From positions 1 to 6,569 of the forward strand of contig JAGXII010000052.1 in the NCBI GenBank assembly GCA_024635735.1: 6,569 nt of DNA, in the 5' to 3' direction. The notes beneath the pieces were generated by a model. It was not told the origin of the DNA. It made no database searches and saw nothing but the letters and a program-made list of their open reading frames with translations. Below are positions 1-4,471 of this stretch, piece by piece. Every line of letters starts with the position of its first letter. Positions within the stretch are counted from its first letter, which is position 1. The stretch is from Christiangramia sp. (lineage in GTDB: Bacteria > Bacteroidota > Bacteroidia > Flavobacteriales > Flavobacteriaceae). Position numbers and translations under genes: made by a program.

Positions 1-19
1 AGATGTGTATAAGAGACAG
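1..19 (+). other. Sequencing adapter remnant (Tn5 mosaic end)
   Basis: The first 19 bases, AGATGTGTATAAGAGACAG, are identical to the 19-bp hyperactive Tn5 mosaic end that Nextera-type library preparation attaches to fragments. This is established knowledge about the reagent, and the match has no mismatch. A chance match at the exact end of a window is very unlikely. I infer that base 1 is an untrimmed contig end and that genomic sequence starts at about base 20. The bases read through in frame with the following gene but should not be translated. Confidence 0.96.
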
Positions 20-160
20 GCCATGAAGCGGTTAATTTACCGGAAGGATTTTACAACCTCAGATCCTGAAAAAGTAGAGCAGGCATATAGAGATTTTGCG
101 CACCTAGCAGGAGAAGACCCTGCTACTTATCCCCAAAAGAAAAAAATCGAAGTCGATTGA
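20..160 (+). CDS. C-terminal fragment of an unidentified protein
   Basis: An open frame runs from the end of the adapter to a TGA at 158-160 and encodes 46 residues, beginning AMKRLIYRKDF and ending KKKIEVD. It is mostly charged and hydrophilic, with a lysine-rich tail and no signal peptide or membrane segment. The true upstream part is lost at the contig end, so this is most likely the C-terminus of a longer protein. The ATG at 23 could in principle start a 45-residue protein, but its upstream region cannot be seen. I do not recognise the family. Coding is supported by the unbroken frame, by a richer GC content than the AT-rich spacer that follows the stop, and by a possible hairpin shortly after the stop. 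Confidence 0.55.
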   Translation, partial: AMKRLIYRKDFTTSDPEKVEQAYRDFAHLAGEDPATYPQKKKIEVD

Positions 161-177
161 TATTTCTCTTAACATCG

Positions 178-199
178 TTTCTATTCTAACGAATAGAGA
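178..199 (+). terminator. Possible weak terminator hairpin
   Basis: Bases 178-186 and 191-199 form a 9-bp stem (TTTCTATTC against GAATAGAGA, with one G-U wobble in RNA) around a TAAC loop, 17 bases after the stop of the left-end gene fragment. The stem is AT-rich and is followed by ATCTTTA, not a clean T run, so it is a weak candidate for intrinsic termination. It may be only a chance inverted repeat in AT-rich DNA. A second small inverted repeat, TTACC/GGTAA, sits at 205-220. Confidence 0.25.
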
Positions 200-223
200 A
201 ATCTTTACCTACTCCGGTAATTG

Positions 224-243
224 ATTTAAGAAAATTTAAGAAA
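224..243. repeat. 10-bp tandem duplication (ATTTAAGAAA x2)
   Basis: ATTTAAGAAA occurs twice back to back, at 224-233 and 234-243, with no mismatch. It lies in non-coding AT-rich DNA, about 290 bp before the first lipoprotein gene. It could be a slippage product or a paired protein-binding site. No nearby gene start makes a binding role obvious. Confidence 0.6.
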
Positions 244-474
244 TTGACGAATACTTTATGATAAGTTTAATGTATTAAACATATCTGTGTAATTCCCTGA
301 AAATAATGAAATAAAAAGCATTTTTAAGCAAGGATTTAAAATTTCAGAATCCATTTTTGAAATCTCACAGGCTAAAATATTTACTTATTTTTAAACTGAT
401 AACCCAGTGATTACAAGGCTTCCCAAGGCAATCAACCCCGTAACACATTAAATATATTTATGTTAAAAGAGGCC

Positions 475-504
475 TTTTCGATAATTAAAAATTGTTTAAC
501 TTTG
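475..504 (+). promoter_or_regulatory. Promoter of the first lipoprotein gene
   Basis: TAACTTTG at 497-504 matches the Bacteroidota -7 consensus TAnnTTTG exactly. The -33 region is weaker: TTTTCG at 475-480 lies close to the expected distance but is not a clean TTG. Transcription would start near 509 and give a leader of about 24 bases, A/T-rich and lacking a Shine-Dalgarno sequence, as usual in this phylum. The element points at the ATG at 533. Confidence 0.6.
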
Positions 505-532
505 CTTCTTCAACTAATTAAACATTTTAACA

Positions 533-766
533 ATGAAAAAATTATTCTTACTATTTGCTGTTGCAACAATGTCACTTTCTATCTACTCATGCAGAGAAAC
601 TACAGAAGAAAAAACTGAAGATGCCGTAGAATCTATGGGTAACGATGTTGAAAATGCCGCTGAAGAAGCTGGGGACGAAGTAGAAAACGCTGTTGAAAAT
701 GCAGGTAATGAAATGGAAGAAGAAGTAGAAGGTACTGATGATATGAATGGTGATGGTGATATGTAG
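533..766 (+). CDS. Small acidic lipoprotein with 11-residue amphipathic repeats
   Basis: This encodes a 77-residue lipoprotein of unknown function. Residues 1-20 are a type II signal peptide: MKK, a hydrophobic stretch, then the lipobox SIYSC, so Cys20 should be lipidated and the mature 58-residue chain anchored in the cell envelope. From residue 37 the chain shows an 11-residue periodicity: 37-47 begins NDVEN, 48-58 begins DEVEN and 59-69 begins NEMEE. Each has a hydrophobic residue at position 3, an Ala/Val/Glu middle, and in the first two a closing AG. This pattern is typical of LEA-group-3 or apolipoprotein-like amphipathic helices. The mature part is extremely acidic, with Lys27 and Arg21 its only basic residues. 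The tail is Asp/Gly-rich. Its paralog follows at once and aligns without gaps to residue 73. A strong terminator closes the transcript. Coding confidence is high; function is unknown, with stress or membrane/cell-wall interaction only an inference. Confidence 0.88.
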   Translation: MKKLFLLFAVATMSLSIYSCRETTEEKTEDAVESMGNDVENAAEEAGDEVENAVENAGNEMEEEVEGTDDMNGDGDM

Positions 767-787
767 TCATCAAACATTCTAACAAAT

Positions 788-817
788 AAAAGCCATTCGA
801 AACGAATGGCTTTTTTT
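788..817 (+). terminator. Strong intrinsic terminator between the two lipoprotein genes
   Basis: A perfect 9-bp stem, AGCCATTCG (791-799) and CGAATGGCT (803-811), closes an AAA loop. It is preceded by four A and followed by a run of seven T (811-817). It starts 21 bases after the stop of the first lipoprotein gene and ends only 22 bases before the start of the second. On the minus strand the A run also gives a short T tract, but no minus-strand gene needs it. Confidence 0.92.
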
Positions 818-839
818 AATTAATTCAAAATTCAGAAAA

Positions 840-1085
840 ATGAAAAAGATATCTTTATTAATTATTGCAGCGATATTCACTTTATCCCTGCAATCCTGTC
901 GTGAAACCACCCAGGAAAAGACTGAAGATGCAGCCAAAGCTATAGGTGAGGACATAGAGGCTGGAGCTAAAAAAGCAGGTGAGAAAATTGAAAAAGGCGC
1001 TAAAAAGGTTCGTGAAGAGATCGATGAAGAAATTCACAATACCGATGATCTAAATGGAGAAGAAGCTACAGATGATGCCAGTTAA
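840..1085 (+). CDS. Small lipoprotein paralog with mixed-charge 11-residue repeats
   Basis: This 81-residue lipoprotein is a tandem paralog of the preceding one. The signal peptide ends in the lipobox SLQSC with the lipidated Cys again at residue 20. The two proteins align without a gap over residues 1-73, with 35 identities by my count, including SCRETT, EKTEDA, the AG at 46-47, and TDD.NG at 68-73. The 11-residue repeats fall at the same places: 37-47 beginning EDIEA, 48-58 beginning EKIEK, 59-69 beginning EEIDE. Many acidic or polar positions of the first copy are Lys here (33, 44, 45, 49, 52, 55, 56), so the helix carries both charges where the first copy is almost purely acidic. No promoter of the TAnnTTTG type is visible in the 73-bp gap, so expression may depend on read-through of the terminator. 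The function is unknown. Confidence 0.88.
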   Translation: MKKISLLIIAAIFTLSLQSCRETTQEKTEDAAKAIGEDIEAGAKKAGEKIEKGAKKVREEIDEEIHNTDDLNGEEATDDAS

Positions 1086-1105
1086 AAAAACTATCTCCCT
1101 AAAAT

Positions 1106-1138
1106 AAAAAAGCGAAGTTCAAAAAACTTCGCTTTTTT
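1106..1138. terminator. Bidirectional terminator between convergent genes
   Basis: AGCGAAGTT (1111-1119) and AACTTCGCT (1125-1133) pair perfectly around a CAAAA loop. Six A lie on the left (1106-1111) and six T on the right (1133-1138), so each strand ends in a U run. It serves the lipoprotein gene ending at 1085 and the polyprenyl synthase gene arriving from the right. That gene's stop codon (1137-1139) overlaps the outer edge of the element. Confidence 0.93.
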
Positions 1139-2114
1139 ATTTTTCGCGTTCAATAACATAATTAACCATTAATTCCAGGCTTTCTCTATAAGGCGTTACG
1201 GGATAATCTTCCAGAATAAGTAAAGCCTCCCTTTGAAACTCCTCCATTCTCTGGACGGCATATTCCAAACCTCCGTTATTTTTTACAAATTCAATTACTT
1301 CCTTTACCCTTTTCTTATCCTTATTGTGATTCTTAACCGAATTGATCAGCCATTCCTGCTCTTTTTTCGGAACTTTATTCAGGGTGTAGATCAAAGGTAA
1401 GGTCATCTTCTGCTCCTTAATATCTATCCCGGTTGGCTTGCCAATTTTTTCAACTCCATAATCAAAAAGGTCATCCTTAATTTGAAATGCCATACCTATA
1501 AGCTCTCCAAATCTTCTCATTTTGGCGATCTCATTGCTATCAGGCTTTACAGATGCCGCACCAAGACTGCAACAGGCTGCAATAAGAGTAGCTGTCTTTT
1601 GCCTTATAATATCATAATAAACTGTTTCGGTAATATCCAGTTTTCTGGCTTTCTCTATCTGAAGTAATTCCCCTTCACTCATTTCCTTTACGGCAACCGA
1701 AATAATCTTAAGAAGATCAAAATCGTTATTATCTATTGAGAGTAGAAGGCCTTTTGAAAGTAAGTAATCCCCAACTAACACAGCGATCTTATTTTTCCAT
1801 AGGGCATTAATGCTGAAAAATCCTCTTCTTCGGTTGGAATCATCAACCACATCATCATGAACCAGGGTGGCTGTATGTATAAGTTCAATTACAGAAGCAC
1901 CACGGTAAGTACGCTCATTCACACTGCCGTTGGAAACCATTTTGGCAACCAGAAAAACAAACATAGGGCGCATTTGCTTCCCTTTTCTGTTAACGATAAA
2001 GTGAGTAATACGGTTGAGGAGCGCTACCTGTGAAGACATGGATTCGAAGAACTTTTTTTCAAAAAGTTCCATCTCCTTCTCAACGGGAAGCTTTATCTGG
2101 GAAATAACCTTCAT
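1137..2114 (-). CDS. Long-chain polyprenyl diphosphate synthase
   Basis: This is a trans-prenyltransferase (IspB/heptaprenyl synthase type) that adds isopentenyl diphosphate units to an allylic primer. In this phylum it most likely makes the side chain of menaquinone. The 325 residues match the usual length. Visible landmarks are GKQMRP at 45-50 (IPP-binding region), the first Asp-rich motif DDVVD at 87-91 followed by RRR at 95-97, the KT at 173-174, and the second Asp-rich motif DDLFD at 214-218 inside GMAFQIKDDLFDYG. The fifth residue before the first motif is Ala82, a small residue. Bulky aromatic residues there limit short-chain enzymes to farnesyl length, so a long product is likely; the exact chain length cannot be read from the sequence. 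It is the last gene of the leftward unit, 57 bp after rlmN, and ends in the shared terminator. The leader contains alternative complementary repeats described separately. Confidence 0.95.
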   Translation of the reverse strand: MKVISQIKLPVEKEMELFEKKFFESMSSQVALLNRITHFIVNRKGKQMRPMFVFLVAKMVSNGSVNERTYRGASVIELIHTATLVHDDVVDDSNRRRGFFSINALWKNKIAVLVGDYLLSKGLLLSIDNNDFDLLKIISVAVKEMSEGELLQIEKARKLDITETVYYDIIRQKTATLIAACCSLGAASVKPDSNEIAKMRRFGELIGMAFQIKDDLFDYGVEKIGKPTGIDIKEQKMTLPLIYTLNKVPKKEQEWLINSVKNHNKDKKRVKEVIEFVKNNGGLEYAVQRMEEFQREALLILEDYPVTPYRESLELMVNYVIEREK

Positions 2115-2184
2115 AAAGTCGGTAAATATACATATTTATAACGAAGAAATATGCGGTAAAACCGACTACAATTTAAGCCGACTT
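2115..2184 (-). promoter_or_regulatory. Alternative pairing segments before the polyprenyl synthase start
   Basis: In the minus-strand RNA, ACCGACTT (from + positions 2123-2116) ends two bases before the ATG. It can pair with either of two upstream copies: AAGTCGG inside the last codons of rlmN (2184-2178) or AGTCGGT six bases after the rlmN stop (2167-2161). The second copy can also fold into a tight CGGT-TTT-ACCG hairpin. The arrangement is directly visible. A regulatory role, such as coupling to ribosomes finishing rlmN, is inference. No TAnnTTTG promoter element with a good -33 is seen in this gap. Confidence 0.35.
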
Positions 2185-3216
2185 GTTAGCCAGTTGTCCA
2201 CAGGCTGCATCAATATCTTTTCCTCTAGAACGACGGACGGTTACCGTGATTCCATTTCGTTCCAGCATATTTTGATACATGGTGGTCGCTTCAAAAGCCG
2301 CCTGCTTAAAATCACCATCATCTATAGGATTATATTCGATTAAATTCACCTTACAAGGCACATATTTACAAAATCTTACCAGGGCCTGGGCATCTTCACG
2401 AGTATCATTGATATCCTTCCAAACTATATATTCGTAGGTGATCCTGCTTTTTGTTTTAGAATACCAGTATTCCAGTGATTCACGAAGATCTGCTAAAGGG
2501 AAAGTTTCATTAAAAGGCATAATTTGAGTTCTCACCTCATCCCTTGCGGAATGCAGAGAAACTGCAAGTTTTATTTTAGCCTCATCATCTGCAAGTTTTT
2601 TAATCATTTTAGGCACTCCAGAAGTAGATATCGTGATTCTTTTGGGCGACATTCCAAGACCTTCGGGAGATGTTATCTTCTCTATAGCCTTCATCACGTT
2701 ATTGTAATTCATAAGTGGTTCTCCCATGCCCATAAATACAATATTAGAAAGCGGCCTGTCAAAATACAATCGACTTTCGTTATCTATAGCCACTACCTGA
2801 TCGTAGATCTCATCCGGATTAAGATTTCGCATACGCTTTAACTTAGCGGTAGCGCAAAATTTACAATCCAGGCTACATCCTACCTGCGAAGAAACACAAG
2901 CGGTAGTTCTCGACTTCGTTGGAATAAGAACCGATTCTACAGTTAAAGAATCATGAAGTTTAACGGCATTTTTTATTGTACCGTCACTACTCCGTTGCAT
3001 ACGGTCGACCCTGATATGATTGATCACGAAATTCTCATCGAGCATTGCGCGGGTTTCCTTCGAGATATTGGTCATATCTTCAAAAGAATGCGCTGCCTTA
3101 TTCCACAACCATTCATAAACCTGTGTGCCACGAAACGATTTATCTCCCTGAGTAACAAAGAAATTCTGAAGTTGCTCTTTCGTTAATGCCCGTATATCCT
3201 TTTTCTTTTCCTTCAC
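2173..3216 (-). CDS. rlmN: Dual-specificity RNA methyltransferase RlmN
   Basis: This is a radical-SAM enzyme that methylates C2 of adenine 2503 in 23S rRNA and of adenine 37 in a set of tRNAs. The 347-residue product carries the cluster motif C114xxxC118xxC121, the SAM-binding GMGEP (163-167), Glu94 in VESVLIP (equivalent to the conserved base of the E. coli enzyme), and the C-terminal RSRGKDIDAACGQL with Cys339, the residue that carries the methyl group during catalysis; Cys118 is its partner. The N-terminal accessory region (about 10-65, with FRGTQVYEWLW) is typical. The start is GTG at 3216. A stop codon lies in frame just upstream and there is no ATG before residue 48, so GTG is the only start that keeps the conserved N-terminus. 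A -7 element 12 bp before the start and a terminator beyond it make rlmN the first gene of its own unit with the polyprenyl synthase gene. Confidence 0.97.
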   Translation of the reverse strand: MKEKKKDIRALTKEQLQNFFVTQGDKSFRGTQVYEWLWNKAAHSFEDMTNISKETRAMLDENFVINHIRVDRMQRSSDGTIKNAVKLHDSLTVESVLIPTKSRTTACVSSQVGCSLDCKFCATAKLKRMRNLNPDEIYDQVVAIDNESRLYFDRPLSNIVFMGMGEPLMNYNNVMKAIEKITSPEGLGMSPKRITISTSGVPKMIKKLADDEAKIKLAVSLHSARDEVRTQIMPFNETFPLADLRESLEYWYSKTKSRITYEYIVWKDINDTREDAQALVRFCKYVPCKVNLIEYNPIDDGDFKQAAFEATTMYQNMLERNGITVTVRRSRGKDIDAACGQLANKSA

Positions 3217-3228
3217 GCTGCTAAATTA

Positions 3229-3236
3229 CAAACTTA
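3229..3236 (-). promoter_or_regulatory. -7 promoter element of rlmN
   Basis: On the minus strand TAAGTTTG (3236 to 3229) matches TAnnTTTG exactly and ends 12 bp before the GTG at 3216. It lies just after the terminator that follows queA, as expected for a fresh transcription start. A TTG is found upstream, but 28 bp from the element instead of the usual roughly 17-23, so the -33 part is poor. The predicted leader is under about 10 bases. Confidence 0.5.
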
Positions 3237-3275
3237 AAACCGATTCCTTCAGTCTTATTATATTCAACCACTTAC

Positions 3276-3310
3276 AAAAAAGGCCATAAACTTTAATAAA
3301 GCTTATGGCC
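3276..3310 (-). terminator. Intrinsic terminator after queA
   Basis: On the minus strand an 8-bp stem, GGCCATAA against TTATGGCC (3303-3310 with 3282-3289), continues after one A-C mismatch into four more pairs (3291-3294 with 3298-3301) around a three-base loop. Six T follow in the RNA direction (3281 to 3276). It begins 21 bases past the queA stop. There is no T run on the + side, so it acts only on leftward transcription. Confidence 0.85.
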
Positions 3311-3331
3311 CTTCAATAATCTTATTTCCAC

Positions 3332-4387
3332 TTAAAGGATCAACATAGCATCTCCATAAGTATAGAACCTGTATTTTTCCTTTACAGCTTCTTCATAAGC
3401 CTTTTTCACAAATTCATGGCCTGCAAATGCTGAAACCATCATAAGTAATGTAGACTTAGGAGTATGGAAATTAGTGACCATACAGTTTGCGATATTGAAA
3501 TCATATGGAGGGAAGATAAATTTATTGGTCCACCCGCCAAATTCATTTAAAGTCTGGTCAGACGATACTGCACTTTCCAGAACCCTCATCACAGTAGTTC
3601 CTACCGCACAAACCCTACGTCTTTCAAGTTTTGCTTTATTGATAACTTCTGTAGCATCCTTGGTAATAAAAGCTTCCTCGCTATCCATTTTATGTTTGGA
3701 AAGATCTTCAACCTCTACAGGACTAAATGTTCCAAGACCAACATGAAGAGTTACTTCTGCGAAATCTATTCCTTTTATTTCAAGTCTTTTCAACAAGTGT
3801 TTAGAAAAGTGAAGACCCGCTGTTGGTGCCGCTACAGCACCTTCATTTTTAGCGTAAATAGTCTGGTAACGGTCTTCATCTTCAGGTTCCACATCTCTTT
3901 TTATATATTTTGGAAGAGGAGTTTGTCCAAGTTCCTTAAGTTTTATACGAAAATCGCTATACGATCCATCATAAAGGAACCTCAGAGTTCTTCCTCTGGA
4001 AGTAGTATTGTCAATTACTTCAGCTACAAGACTTTCGTCCTCCCCAAAGTAAAGCTTGTTCCCTATTCTTATTTTTCTTGCAGGATCTACCAGGACATCC
4101 CATAATTTAGTTTCAGGATTAAGTTCTCTTAAAAGAAAAACCTCAATCCTTGCACCGGTTTTCTCTTTATTTCCATATAACCTGGCCGGAAACACCTTAG
4201 TATTATTAAGAACCTTCACATCTGCAGGTTCAAAATAATCTATTAAATCCTTAAATTTTTTATGTTCAATCGTCTGCTCCTTTCGGTTTAGCACCATTAG
4301 CCTAGCTTCATCCCTGTTTTCAGATGGATATTCGGCCAAAAGTTCCTTTGGCAGTTCAAAATTGAAATTCGAAAGTTTCATTCCCAT
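3332..4387 (-). CDS. queA: tRNA preQ1(34) S-adenosylmethionine ribosyltransferase-isomerase
   Basis: QueA transfers and isomerises the ribosyl group of S-adenosylmethionine onto preQ1 at tRNA position 34, giving epoxyqueuosine on the way to queuosine. The 351 residues are the usual length. Family signatures are visible in order: LNNTKVFPARL (60-70), AAPTAGLHF (186-194), LHVGLGTFSPV (214-224), TNFHTPKSTLLMMVSAFAGHE (from 305) and the C-terminal YRFYTYGDAMLI (339-350). Start: ATG at 4387 gives MGMKLSNF; the second ATG at 4381 gives MKLSNF, which resembles typical family N-termini, so the true start may be six bases downstream. It has its own strong promoter in the 84-bp gap after aroA and a terminator after its stop, so it can be expressed alone as well as by read-through from aroA. 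QueG or QueH, needed for the last step, is not in the window. Confidence 0.97.
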   Translation of the reverse strand: MGMKLSNFNFELPKELLAEYPSENRDEARLMVLNRKEQTIEHKKFKDLIDYFEPADVKVLNNTKVFPARLYGNKEKTGARIEVFLLRELNPETKLWDVLVDPARKIRIGNKLYFGEDESLVAEVIDNTTSRGRTLRFLYDGSYSDFRIKLKELGQTPLPKYIKRDVEPEDEDRYQTIYAKNEGAVAAPTAGLHFSKHLLKRLEIKGIDFAEVTLHVGLGTFSPVEVEDLSKHKMDSEEAFITKDATEVINKAKLERRRVCAVGTTVMRVLESAVSSDQTLNEFGGWTNKFIFPPYDFNIANCMVTNFHTPKSTLLMMVSAFAGHEFVKKAYEEAVKEKYRFYTYGDAMLIL

Positions 4388-4407
4388 AGTTCCGGTTTTA
4401 AAAGCTG

Positions 4408-4439
4408 CAAATATACAATCTCGCAGGGGGGGTTGTCAA
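4408..4439 (-). promoter_or_regulatory. Promoter of queA with a C7 tract in the spacer
   Basis: The minus strand shows TTGACA (4439 to 4434), then TATATTTG (4415 to 4408), with 21 bases between the TTG and the TA. This fits the Bacteroidota consensus TTG-N(17-23)-TAnnTTTG without a mismatch. The expected start of transcription near 4403 gives a leader of roughly 16-22 bases to either possible queA ATG. The spacer contains seven consecutive C (G at + 4426-4432), unusual in this AT-rich DNA. Confidence 0.8.
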
Positions 4440-4471
4440 GTAAATGACTATTTATTTAGAAATAATATAAT

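Larger units (their letters stand above)
161..532. other. AT-rich intergenic region without a recognisable gene
   Basis: These 372 bases carry no open frame that I can support on either strand and no tRNA-like cloverleaf. They hold the weak hairpin at 178-199, a perfect 10-bp tandem duplication at 224-243, two mutually exclusive short inverted repeats around 332-363 (GGATT/AATCC and ATTTCA/TGAAAT), and at the right end the promoter of the first lipoprotein gene. A small RNA cannot be excluded, but nothing in the sequence requires one. Confidence 0.7.

Noticed and set aside
244..269. Promoter-like TTGAC followed by TAAGTTTA
   Set aside because: The -7 box lacks the final G and the spacer is only 15 bases, shorter than the usual 17-23. 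No gene starts soon after it.
161..532. Possible CRISPR, tRNA or small mobile element in the large gap
   Set aside because: There are no regularly spaced repeats, no cloverleaf, and no terminal inverted repeats with target duplication. Only short chance-level inverted repeats and one 10-bp tandem duplication are present.
583..777. Minus-strand 64-codon open frame opposite the first lipoprotein gene
   Set aside because: It is a Ser-rich mirror of the Glu/Asp-rich repeats in the real gene, with no supporting promoter. The lipoprotein frame has a signal peptide, a lipobox and a paralog.
1393..1400. Minus-strand TACCTTTG matching the -7 consensus
   Set aside because: It lies inside the polyprenyl synthase coding region without a gene downstream that needs it. 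A four-to-six-base consensus is expected by chance.
2014..2343. Plus-strand 109-codon open frame across the rlmN/polyprenyl synthase junction
   Set aside because: It lies antisense to two well-supported enzymes, shows no recognisable domain, and is a shadow of their codon pattern. The other plus-strand frames at 1482-1667, 2524-2841, 2953-3186, 3474-4238, 5124-5435 and 5996-6292 are rejected for the same reason.
4441..4454. TAAAT-GACT-ATTTA inverted repeat between aroA and queA as a terminator or operator
   Set aside because: A five-pair AT stem with no T run is too weak to act as a terminator, and no regulator is known to me for this site.
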